Part shown: piece by piece, positions 24,140-34,989 of the stretch | How positions within the stretch are numbered: the first letter of the stretch is position 1 | Layout: each line of letters opens with the position of its first letter | NCBI GenBank assembly: GCA_030015575.1 | Contig: JASDDO010000001.1 | Span: forward strand, 136,605,988 to 136,669,987 | Source of the DNA: Agapanthus africanus | Lineage: Eukaryota > Streptophyta > Magnoliopsida > Asparagales > Amaryllidaceae | Direction of reading: 5' to 3' | DNA: 64,000 nucleotides | Notes under the pieces: model-generated | Database searches by the model: none | Told to the model about the DNA's origin: nothing | The model's input: the letters and a program-made list of their open reading frames with translations, nothing else | Made by a program: the position numbers and the translations under genes

Positions 24140-25701
24140 TGATTGGTAGGAATTTTCTGTGCTTAAATTTTAATTACCACAATTAAGACGGTGTCGCTTG
24201 GTAGCTAACCGGTTGAGTACGGGTCGATTCACAGGAAGATGGAATCTTTTTCTTTATATTTTAACGAGTTAAATCAGATTAAGTCGGGTTTTGTTTAAGA
24301 TCTACGAATGAGATAAAAGATGATAAAAGACTTGCTAGGTTTAGGATTAGGTTAGTTCAAGTTTAGGAAATTCTTACTTCTTTCAATGTCCTTCTGATTA
24401 TAGCTGTTAAGGTAATCGGCAATAACAGGGATTAGCACGACTAGGAAGAAACTTGCAAGTATAAACCAGGCTTTCCATGCTTAGTTTCTCTCTTTTGGTC
24501 CTTGTCCATCCGTTCTTGTCTCTTAGCCCTAACTTCCAATTAATTCAACCACAACCGGTCTAACTAGGGAATCACCGCTATCATGTAGGATAGGATGCCG
24601 TAGTGAGCGGATTATGGTTCAATTAATTGGAGTCCAAATTTTAAGGTGTTGGGCAAAGAAAGGAGTGAGAGAGATTTCTTTCTCTCAAACCTTCCTTCTC
24701 CTGCCCTAACAAGTGAGGAATTACTCACTCATTAAAAATATAAAAATAAAACAAAAGGGATGGTAGAAAGAATTTAGGTGTAAGAAGAGTTTTACAACTA
24801 GCTATTTGAGACCTCACCTAGGTAAGGATCTTACTCAAGCATCATCGTTATTAAAAAGAAATATAAAAGAATAAAAGACAAGAAAAAACACTAATTTAAT
24901 TCTACGTCTAAGTTGACAAATGAAAATTGCAGATAAAAAATGCGATAAGAAAATGCGAGAAAGATAAAAAGAACTTACTTTTATTGATACCTCTTAAAAG
25001 CTCATTACAATGGAGAATTAAATTCTAGATTTAGAAATAAAAATAAAAAGAGGCATCCTCAAAGAGGCACCCTTTATTTGGCTTTGAGCTCTTCTATTTA
25101 TAGATAGGAAAACCCTAGGTTTACACTCTGATCCATACATGAAATTTCAAAACTACCCCAAGAGAGCTGAGTCAAAACACCAACATTACCACCGACATGT
25201 GCATTGCACGGCCGCGGTTCCATGGCAGAAGTGCCTGTTTGGCCACGGTTTCGCGGCCGTTTGGTGGAATCATGGGGCTATCTCTTCAGGGTTTCTCCAT
25301 GTTGCTTTCATCTTCTGTTTTATTCACTTGGTTTCTCAGAATCTCTTCAATATCCTTCCAGATTTCCCACAGTGCAGAATGATATGGACTCTTGCCTTGA
25401 GCTCCGCGTTGAAGTATTGGATTTTGTGCTGCATTTGTATTTTGTGCATTGAAATGCCCAATGATTTTCCATTTGTTCCTTGAACTGGTAGGCGACATTA
25501 TACAGATAGTGTGCGGAAACCCGTATTTCTCTGTTTGTTGGTCGTAGTCCCACATTTGTTGCGACTTTTCATGAATTTCACTATAAAGGGCTGATAACCT
25601 GTAACCTGCAACTATTTAGCAGACATGGATCAAAAGTACCTACTTATATGCAATGTGATTAAGAATGGGCGGTATAAAAATGAAAAAATCTAATATGAAC
25701 A
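24140..25701 (-). repeat. E4 left LTR (3' LTR in element orientation)
   Basis: It matches 30533-32053 closely. It includes GC-rich palindromic words such as GGCCGCGGTTCC around 25208-25260, in a region otherwise AT-rich. Small plus-strand ORFs near 25139-25483 have no recognisable content. Confidence 0.9.
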
Positions 25702-27646
25702 AATACCGCCAAACTTATCTTTTGCTCATCCCGAGCAAAGCCAATTTTATTATCAAAAAGTCCTAACCTCACTTTCGCAGGGAACGTGATTGCACTGAGC
25801 TCGTGCAATAAACCGTTAAATCTCTTGGTGTCCCTAGTAGAAAGAGTGTTGTCTCCTGAGGGTTTTCAGCGGATACTACCCACAAAATCCGATCAATTTG
25901 GCCGTTGACTCTAATTCTTCAATTCAGTATTCTAGCAAGAAATTCTATTATCTTCAACTTAGAAATCATCAACCCGTATTTTTTCACACTTCCTTTTCAT
26001 TTATCTTAAGATCATATACGTTTTGTAAGTTTATAAAACTTTCAGCATCTCCTAAGTTTTCCTTCTAAGGTGCAATCTTAACTTAGGAATTTTTATCATC
26101 TCTACTGAAAATATAAGTCCTTTCTTATATTCCTATCTCTCCTCCAAACTTCAATTATATACCCCTATGTGTGTGTAATTATCACCCCTACACTTGGAAA
26201 TTCAATTCAAGCTATCATACTCTTGTCCATCTTCCAAAATACTTTTTAGTTGGTGAATTCTACTCACACGTCCTTCATGCGACCGTTAATACTTCTTGAG
26301 GTACTAAACGACTGATTACAAAATGTGCTTGCGCATTTAGGCGTAATTCCTCGTCTTGCAACACTTAAGGCTTAGCAGTGACTCCCAAACCAGTTGGTCT
26401 AAGGCACTAGGTGATAAAGCATCCTCGCTATATTTTTTATTTATGCTGCCTTAAGCAATTACAAAACCAGTGTTCATTTTTTTTATCTCTTTATTCACCA
26501 TTTATATTTTATTTTCTTTTATACTAAGGATTTTTGACAAGAGCATTTCAAGGTATCCTTTACTATCCCAAGTTTCAAGATGTGTGTGAGTGCGTAAAGT
26601 AGGGTATATATTTTCAGAATTTGGACTTAAGGTTCAGAATTATTTTTCAGAGTTATACTTCAAATAAAGCCTTCAATACTCTTCCCTTATTTCTATTTAG
26701 CCCAAGAACTGAACTCAAAATTTGCTTATTTCCAAATAAACTGCAAGGACGTATATTTTCTACAGTTAAATTTTAAGAAAGGTTATTTTTAGGGTTTTTA
26801 ATTTACTAAGTTTAGGATCCAGTTTTTCCTAACTAGTCAATCATCATGTTGAACTTGAGTCAAATATGGCCAATATTGAAATTTTCAAGTTTTTTAATTT
26901 TTGATTTTTATGGGTTTTAAAATAAGTATGCAAATGCAAAAATATACACATGAATGCGAAGGAAGAAAACTTACCGAGCACACCCCCAAACTTAAACTTG
27001 ACAGTGCCCTCACTATCAGGCTACACCAAGAGAGTCAAAATTGTCGGCACTCCCCTGTTTGTTTATTTATTATTATTTTTATTATTAACAGAAATACATA
27101 TATATATACACACAAAAAGGTCCCCCCAAACTTAAGTGAAACAATGTTTCCACTGTTGCTATTTTTATAAATCTCATAAACCTGTAAACTTAGGAGGAAA
27201 AATTTATTAACGGGGACATGAAATATAATCGTGAAAATCTCCACCAAACTTATTTTTGGCTCACCACTTTGAGTTAAAAAAATTATTTTCAAGAGCTAAA
27301 TTATACCCCCCCCCAAACTTAAGTTAAACAATGCTAAGCTTTTAAAGAGGGGGGTCAAAGTTACCGGTCAATACCAAACTTTGCAAAGACCAAAAGTCAA
27401 CATCAACCATTTGAAGAATTTATCGGTGAAACGCACCTGTTGGTGGAAAAACATGTTGTATGGAGCCAGGAAGAAGTGGGGAAGAGATAAGTGGTGTAAA
27501 AGAAAAGGTTTACGTCTCGATTTGTAGAGATGAAACAATAATGGTGAACGGAAACGAGAATGTAGATGATTAGGAATGGAAAGAATAGTCGCATTCTCGT
27601 ATGGGATAAGAAGAAATGGTGGTGGTTCGACTTCTTCAGGTGGAGG
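25702..27646 (-). other. E4 3' non-coding region with repeated polypurine-like tracts
   Basis: No coding region is seen. On the minus strand a motif of the form TTAAGTTTGGGGG or a close variant recurs at about 25706-25715, 26982-26995, 27121-27136, 27241-27251 and 27305-27325. The one next to the left LTR (25702 onward) would be the functional polypurine tract. Athila-type elements are known for long non-coding 3' regions with such G-rich tracts. Confidence 0.6.
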
Positions 27647-29421
27647 TTAATTAATCAAAAAATCCGTGTCGTTTAGGAACGCGAGTTCGTCGGCGAAAAT
27701 ATCTTCGAAACTTTCATCGATGGTCCGACTGAACGTTTCAATGTCAATAAGTGTCGCGTCAGAATTCAACACACTTGAATTTTCAAAAATTACGGAGGTA
27801 AGAGACTCGTAAGGTTCATCTACCTTATTCTCAAAAGAGTCCAAATTAAGTTGTTTTTCTAGAATTATCGAACTCAAAATATCGGATTGTGATTCATTAA
27901 CACTCGCTATCATTAAAGGAAGATTAGAAGAAGAACCAGAGAAAGTGGGAGAAAGAAGTTGAATACGAACTTGAGAGTGGAGATGGAGTGTATAAATTAG
28001 CATAATTTGTAATGACCGATGTGTAAAAAGCGATTGTTCTAATATATCAACCCACTGAGAAATGAGGTCAAATCTCTTAAGATTCGTGAGAAAACATGGG
28101 TACATCGAACTTGGTAAAAATGAAAGTGTAACGGTTTCTTGCAAGGTTGGAGCGAGGATGGAGAGAAGTGATTGAGAAAGAGTATCAGTTAAAGATTCAG
28201 GAGGGTGTGCGCAGTCAATGAAAGGGATAGAATGAATTGGAAAATCCGACTCCTCAAGTAAAAATGCTTCATCCTCAATAATTTCCTCAATACTCTCCTC
28301 AAAATTTAGCTTATCCATGCAATTCTCATCAAAATCAAGACGTATATGAAGTTCGGGAGAAACATTTAATGACTCGGGATGTTGAATTGGAGAGAAAAAT
28401 TCAGTCAAATCTGCGGGTTCATCATTCAAAATATTCCCAGCGTTAATATCCTTAATCAAGTGAAAATTAATTTTCTCAGACACCTCAACAGAAGCATGGG
28501 TATCAATCAATTTAGGTTCTAGAGTGGAGGTGTAGAGGTCAAAAGGATTGTTGATGGTTTCACTCGAAAGGGACCCTTCACAATCAGGTAAATCAAACAC
28601 TACAAAGACGCACAACTCATTAATCATTCTATCTTCAATTGATGAATCACATAGGACACTCGATAGACATTCAAAACCGGAGTTGTGGGATTCAATTGGG
28701 GACTGGTAGGTTTGATTTGGAAGGGTGTATAGCTCACTTTCTCCACTCAAATTTTCAACCTGTCCTACCGCCTCATCATACATTGGGAAATGTGGAGCTA
28801 GTTGGAAACTAGCTGCCGGTTTGTTAAGTTGTATGAGGGCGGCCATGGATGTATTCAAATCCATCATCATTGGTACGACGCTACCCGGAAGTCTTCTAAC
28901 GACTGTTCCAGACTAGACATGGGTTGTGACGGGGTTTCAGTAAAATATTCAAAGTTGTTTGGATACGTGAAACTCCCAAATGGTTGTGTAGAAGCAATAT
29001 CTAGGGAAGGTGCAAAAGTCGGGTAGGACTGGTAGGAATTGAATAGTTGGACAGGAGTAGGATCAACATTTGGATAAGAAGGTGAATGGAATTGTTGATC
29101 CAAACAATTCGCAGTGGTGAAAGGAGTGAAAGATTGGTTACGAGATTGTTCAATATGTTCAGCAATAGACATGGGTTTCAGAGTTACAACAGGACTCGAA
29201 AAAGAAGTATCAACGTAAGAAGGTGGTGAAGGTTGAAATGGTTGATACAAGGTGGATTGCGGAGTCCAATTGGTTGTCATAGAAGCGTCTATTCGATCTT
29301 TCAAAGAAATTTTGAGCATGGAGGGGTCGTTCGAAATTCGACCAAAACAAGAACCGTAGGAAGTAATGTCTTGTTATAGGTACCAAAGTTCAGCAAGAGT
29401 TTTGCGAGGTGGGGTACCCAT
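27647..29421 (-). pseudogene. E4 ORF of unknown function (407-codon and 150-codon frames)
   Basis: Reading leftward, coding signal starts at an ATG at 29421 (MGTPPRKTLAELW). It is open as a Pro/Ser/Gln-rich 150-codon frame (28867-29319), then as a 407-codon frame (27647-28870) rich in Ser, Leu, Asp and Glu. The N-terminal half has Tyr/Phe/Pro-rich low complexity (YPTFAPSLDIASTQPFGSF). The C-terminal half has acidic patches (DFDENCMDKLNFEESIEEII) and amphipathic leucine-rich segments (LTDTLSQSLLSILAPTLQET). I see no zinc knuckle, protease, RT or integrase motif and do not recognise the family. It occupies the place of gag, so it may be a diverged structural protein or a captured host gene. The copy is probably not intact. 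Confidence 0.55.
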
Positions 29422-30512
29422 GATGTGATGAGAGAAAGGAGAAGAAAAAGAATGTGATTTTTTTTCTATTTTTATTTTTACTTTTATTTTTTTATATTTT
29501 TATAAAAAAAAATTGTTTGATTTTGGAGTTTTGAAAGTGTTTTTTTTTAGAAAGAGTTTTTGCAAGAATGTGTATGGAAAAATTTCAAACAATCACAGTT
29601 AAAACATGCACAATCATACCTAGAGCTATGGCCCTCAAAATCCATTAGACTGCTCCTAACTGTTCCAAAATGACAAGTTGTGAGATATCCCTCAAATCGT
29701 CTCTTCACTACCAATTGTGGCCAGGTAAGCACAAATGAAGAAAGGAGGGTTCCGCTCACGAATCACTGTGAGACGGGCCTTTTAAAATTACATTTCTCAC
29801 TTGTCCAGCCTAGGCACCACAAAGTCAAGTTTAGATAAACGATTGAATGCCCACAACCTTCCTCTGTCCTAATGAGCACGACTGTCCTTAGTTGGCTGAG
29901 TCTAGATATTTTTTTAATTAACTCAAAGGTGATGCATATGCTTTTAGTGATTTTTGGGGTCTTAGGAAGGGTAATGAAATCCCCACCCAATCTTAATTGG
30001 TGTTATAGCCCCTTAAATTCCGTATTAATTATGCAAAGCAGGAACAAACAATAAATCTAAAACACTTTCAAAAATTTTATTTTGGCTGCGGCGCAGTTTA
30101 TTGGAAAAGGGAAGAGAATTTGCGCAAAGAATGCTGCAGAAAAATTTGTCAGTGGAGTTCAAAGGAGAGGAGATGAGAGGAGAAAAGATACTCACAAAGA
30201 TTTTGGTTTGCTGACGTCATCTTTTGACCGCGGTTCCGCGGTCAAACTGTCGATTCTGCCGCGGTTGTTCAGACGTTTGACCGCTTCAAAATTGTTCCCT
30301 GTGCTTAGTTTGTTTTCCTCTTTCTGTCTAGATCCCCTGAATATTGATTTGTTCACTGAATTTTCTCCAGAATTGAACTAGAATTTGCTCCAAGCCTGTA
30401 CACTTGAATAAAAACTAATCAAAAATAACAAGATGATTTTTTTTAAATTTTTCAATTTTTATCATTTTTAATTTTTTTAACCTGAAATTACACAAAGAAA
30501 ATAACCACCGTC
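29422..30512 (-). other. E4 leader region, non-coding
   Basis: This lies between the E4 primer site and the ORF. It contains T/A homopolymer runs near 29460-29540 and a near-perfect hairpin at 30223-30246 (half-site TTTGACCGCGG, two-base loop). No gene is seen. Confidence 0.55.
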
Positions 30513-30530
30513 TCTCCGGCAATGGCGCCA
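30513..30530 (-). other. E4 primer-binding site (tRNA-Asp)
   Basis: On the minus strand TGGCGCCATTGCCGGAGA lies two bases inside the right LTR. It matches the complement of the plant tRNA-Asp 3' end with few differences. Confidence 0.87.
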
Positions 30531-30532
30531 TT

Positions 30533-32053
30533 TGATTGGTAGGAATTTTCTGTGCTTAAATTTTAATTACCGTAATCAAGACGGTGTCGCTTGGTAGCTA
30601 GCCGGTTGAGTATGGGTCGATCCACAGGGAGATGTAATCTTTTTCTTTATATTTTAACGAGTTAAATCCGATTAAGTCGGGTTTTGTTTTAAGATCTACA
30701 AATGAGATAAAAGATGATAAAAGACTTGCTAGGGTTAGGATTAGGTTAGTTCGAGTTTAGGAAATTCTTACTTCTTTCAATGCCCTTCTGATTATAGGTG
30801 TTAAGGTAATCGGCAACAATAGGGATTAGCACGACTAGGAAGAAACTTGCAAGTATAACCCAGGCTTTCCATGCTTAGTTTCTCCCTTTTGGTCCTTGTC
30901 CGTCCGTTCTTGCCTCTTAGTCCTAACCTCCAATTAATTCAACCACAACCGGTCTAACTAGGGAATCACCGCTATCATGTAGGATAGGGTGCCGTAGTGA
31001 GCGGATTATGGTTCAATTAATTGGAGTCCGAATTTTAAGGTGTTGGGTTACTCCTGCCCTAACAAGTGAGGAATTACTCACTCATTAAAAAGATAAAAAT
31101 AAAACAAAAGGGATGGTAGAAAGAATTTAGTTTTAAGAAGAGTTTTACAACTAGCTATTTGAGACCTCACCTAGGCAAGGATCTTACTCAAGCATCATCG
31201 TTGTTAATAAGAAATATAAAAGAATAAAAGACAAGAAAAAACACTAATTTAATTCTACGTCTAAGTTGACAAATGAAAATTGCAGATAAAAAATGCGATA
31301 AGAAAATGCGAGAAAGATAAAAAGAACTTACTTTTATTGATACCTCTTAAAAGCTCATTACAATAGAGAATTAAATTCTAGATCTAGAAATAAAAATAAA
31401 AAGAGGCATCCTCAAAGAGGCACCCTTTATTTGGCTTTGAGTTCTCTTATTTATAAATAGGAAAACCCTGGGTTTACACTCTGAACCATACACGAAATTA
31501 CAAAACTACCCCAAGAGAGCCGAGTCAAAGCACCGACATTGCCACCGACACGTACATTGCACGGCCGCGGTTCCGCGGCAGAAGTGCCTGTTTACTGCGG
31601 TTCCGCGGCCGTTTGGTGGAATCATGGGGCCATCTCTTCAGGGTTTCTCCATGTTGCTTTCATCTTCTGTTTTATTCACTTGGTTTCTCAGAATCTCTTC
31701 AATATCCTTCCTGATTTCCCACAGTGCAGAATGATATGGATTTTTGCCTTGAGCTCCGCGTTAATGTCTTGGATCTTGTGCTGCCTTTGTGTTTTGTGCA
31801 TTGAAATGCCCAATGATTTTCCATTTGTTCCTTGAACTGGTAGGCAGCATTATACAGATAGTGTGCGGAAATCCATAATTCTCTGTTTGTTGGTCGTAGT
31901 CCCACATTTGTTGCGACTTTTCATGAATTTCACTGTAAAGAGCTGAGAACCTGTAACCTGCAACTATTTAGCAGACATGAATCAAAAATACCTACTTATA
32001 TGCAATGCGATTAAGAATGGGCGGTATAAAAATGCAAAAATCTGATATGAACA
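30533..32053 (-). repeat. E4 right LTR (5' LTR in element orientation)
   Basis: It matches 24140-25701 and runs TGATTGGTAGG to ATATGAACA, abutting the GATGG duplication at 32054. Confidence 0.9.
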
Positions 32054-32058
32054 GATGG

Positions 32059-33776
32059 TGCAGATTATCGCACATCCTCGGGCTTAATAGTGCGAGATGC
32101 AGACCTCCGCAAGGAGCATACGGTCTCGAAAGATTTAAAAATACAAATATCTTAAGAAAATGAGATTTCTAGAAAAATAATAAATTAAAATTACTTTATA
32201 TAAATATATATATATATATATATGTATCATCAAAATATCTAATTTTTGATATAATATAAATATTCCAACTTTTCTAAATCAAAAGAATCAATTTAAATGA
32301 AAATACCATGCAATTCTATATAAGTTCAATACTTTACAATTAAATACCATGTATTATGGAAAATAGGTTATTCACTAGAAATGTCACAATGATAAAATAT
32401 ACATCAATAAAAACTTTAAAAATGATAATAAAATACTTGAGGTGTATTTTGAAAATTATACAAAATTATTTTTACATAAAACTTCCTCAAGTTTTATAAA
32501 TTATAATAAGGACTCTGGTAAATATAGATTTAAGCGGGACCGGTCTCTTAAGCCTCAGGGTGTCGGAGATATGGGTGCTTGCCTATTTAAGGTAGACAAC
32601 TTAACAAACGGTATTATCAATACGGTAATCGTCTTTGAAAAAGACACAAATCCTGCCGTCCATGTGCAGCGGTTACCGATAACATCAAAACTTAATTCAG
32701 GATTTCAATTTCTTTTCTAATTGTCTGACTCAGACTGAGTCTCGATATAATCTGACTTGAATATGATTCAAGTATGAAATTACAAAACTACAATTTAACA
32801 TGAATCTATGAATCAATATATTCAATCTATCAATCTATACAACTTGGCTGAACCGAACCATGGATATACCTCCATCTACATGATTCTCCAGTTACATCCA
32901 TTTACTGATATCATGGTTTCGGCAAGTCATCCATTCTATTCAATTTACCAGACAATACAATATACTACAATACCATCAGTACAATCATTACTATCAATAC
33001 AATAAATATACGGGGTATTGGTGTAGTTCATGCGTGAATCCAACAAAATCTTAAGAGTCCCCCTAGATCATGAATCCATGTCTACTAACACAAGCAAGCT
33101 ATCATGAGGGCCCGTGTTTCCTTGCTCCGGGATTATAGCCTGTTGAGTTTGGAATATTTCAACACTAGGTTGAAGTCCCGTTACTAATATTTGATTCGGG
33201 CTTGTGGTTCCCTACTCCTGGATTATAGCATGTTGGGTTCGAGAACACTCTTGAGATTGGTTGACATTCACCATTGAACTTATGTTAGATTAGTATACCT
33301 AAGTAGAGACCAATACAACATTATAACAAGATAGTACCACTTTAAAAGTTACACACACTCTCTCTCTGTCTATTCTACTTCTCCCTTATCTTTGGGACTT
33401 ACCGAGCGATTTGTTCGCTGAGGACATTCTCTTTCTTCTTCTTTGGAATGTCGTCAGATGTTTCGGACCTTCTAGAGACAGAGCCCAGCAGCGAGGACTT
33501 GGATCAGATAGCCTTCGACCCAGAGCTGCAGCCACTTGTACTATTTCCATTTACATTCTGTTATGCCACTATTTAGGCATTGCTTTTCATTCCATGTATT
33601 TACTTTTCCATGTACTGTAAAAGAATGTTAATAAATAAAGTTGTTGTTCATTATATTTGTCTTTTGTGTATATTTCTTTTATATTGCTTAGTTACTCTTA
33701 GAGTATTTACTTCAGAGTAAATACGTAGCAGCCTCGTCGCGTCCTCTACCCGTATACTGGGAAGCGGGGCGTGACA
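32059..33776 (+). repeat. E3 right LTR, second part
   Basis: It resumes the match to the left LTR of E3 (from about 20163 to 21890) right after the GATGG duplication. It ends GGGGCGTGACA at 33776, followed by GTTAC. Confidence 0.9.
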
Positions 33777-33886
33777 GTTACGCCTTGCCTGTACTTTTCT
33801 GCAACGTGTCGTCTGCGACGGTCACTCTTCCAGACTTCATGGGTCACGGGAGATTGAACGACACCCCGCAAAGGTGAGGAGAAGTC

Positions 33887-34675
33887 GAAAAAGCCCTCAC
33901 CAAGAGGCCACCGAGCAGCTTCCATGCTAGGTCAATCCCTGGCGGGTAGCTCCTACCCACCTACGCCAAGGATCGAAAGCCCTCACCAAAAGGCCACCGA
34001 GCAGCTTCCCTACTCGGTCAATCCCTGCGGGTAGCTCCTACCTACCCATGCCAAGGATCGAAAGCCCTCACCAAGAGGCCACCGAGCAGCTTCCCTGCTC
34101 GGTCGATCCCTGGCGGGTAGCTCCTACCCATCCACGCCAAGGATCGAAAGCCCTCACCAAGAGGCCACCGAGCAGCTTCCCTGCTCGGTCCATCCCTGGC
34201 GGGTAGCTCCTACCCATCCACGTCAAGGATCGAAAGCCATCACCAAGAGGCCACCGAGCAGCTTCCCTGCTCGGTCCATTCCTGACGGGTAGCTCCTACC
34301 CATCCACTCCAAGGATCGAAAGCCATCACCAAGAGGCCACCGAGTAGCTTTCCTGCTCGGTCCATCCATGGCGGGTAGCTCCTACCCATCCACGCTAAGG
34401 ATCGAAAGCCCTCACCAAGAGGCCACCGAGCAGCTTCCCTGCTCGGTCAATCCCTGGCGGGTAGCTCCTACCCATCCACGCCAAGGATCGAAAGCCCCCA
34501 CCAAGAGGTCACTGAGCAGATTCCCTGCTTGGTCAATCCCTAGCGGGTAGCTCCTACCGATCCACGCCAGGGATCGAAAGCCCCCACCAAGAGGCCACCG
34601 AGCAGCTTCCCTGCTCGGCCAATCCTCAGCGGGTAGCTCCTACCCACCCACACTAAGGATCCAGAGCCCTCATCG
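33887..34675 (+). repeat. Tandem array, about 86-bp unit, nine copies, in E1
   Basis: Units containing AAAGCCCTCACCAAGAGGCC, GAGCAGCTTCCCTGCTCGGT and GCGGGTAGCTCCTACCCA repeat with starts near 33889, 33976, 34061, 34147, 34233, 34319, 34405, 34491 and 34577. Each unit holds two short inverted repeats: CGAGCAG with CTGCTCG, and GGGTAG with CTACCC. Tat/Ogre-type elements commonly carry tandem repeats between pol and the 3' LTR. Confidence 0.9.
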
Positions 34676-34989
34676 GTCAGCACCGACAAATCCTAACTTG
34701 GCTATTATTCAACTCACGCTAAAAGACATGGTCGTCGGTCCGGCTCTAAGGAATGGGCATATACTGAACTTCCTACAATGAGGGATCTTCCGATGTATTC
34801 TAAGTGAACGATCTCCACCTCGACTCCAGGGGTTGGAAGGACACCGACCTTCATGCAGTCGGTGGTTAATTGATTTACACTCGACGCGCGATCGTCGTCT
34901 AAAAGGCCGGTCATCGACTTATGGCGTAACATTCGCATTGAGGAAAAGACTGACAAGCTCAAGTACTCACGCAAGACACACATTGCCAT
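34676..34989. other. E1 spacer between tandem array and antisense gene
   Basis: A 91-codon minus frame (34714-34989) is open but unrecognised. The AATAAA-bearing end of the antisense gene lies at the right edge. Nothing else can be supported. Confidence 0.4.

Larger units (their letters stand above)
24140..32053 (-). mobile_element. E4: non-autonomous Athila-like LTR element carrying an unfamiliar ORF
   Basis: LTRs at 24140-25701 and 30533-32053 start TGATTGGTAGG and end ATATGAACA on the plus strand. The target duplication GATGG lies at 24135-24139 and 32054-32058, within the right LTR of E3. On the minus strand the right-hand LTR is followed after two bases by TGGCGCCATTGCCGGAGA, a tRNA-Asp primer site as in Athila elements. 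The interior (about 4.8 kb) has one sizeable coding region on the minus strand, and no RT or integrase could be seen. It is therefore non-autonomous and looks mildly broken. It is younger than E3. Confidence 0.88.
18893..33776 (+). mobile_element. E3: non-autonomous Tekay-like LTR element with 3-kb LTRs, hosting E4
   Basis: The left LTR (18893-21890) and right LTR (22867-24139 plus 32059-33776) start TGTAACAACCC and end GGGGCGTGACA. The flanking five bases are GTTAT on the left and GTTAC on the right, a near-perfect target duplication. The internal region is only 976 bp and holds gag zinc knuckles but no pol, so E3 would have depended on another element. A polypurine tract at 22854-22866 sits just before the right LTR, as in Tekay/Del chromoviruses, and sets the plus orientation. 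E4 lies inside its right LTR. Confidence 0.9.

Noticed and set aside
25139-25483. 114-codon frame in the E4 left LTR
   Set aside because: It is similar to a frame in the other LTR only through LTR identity. It has no recognisable domain and sits on the non-coding strand of the element.
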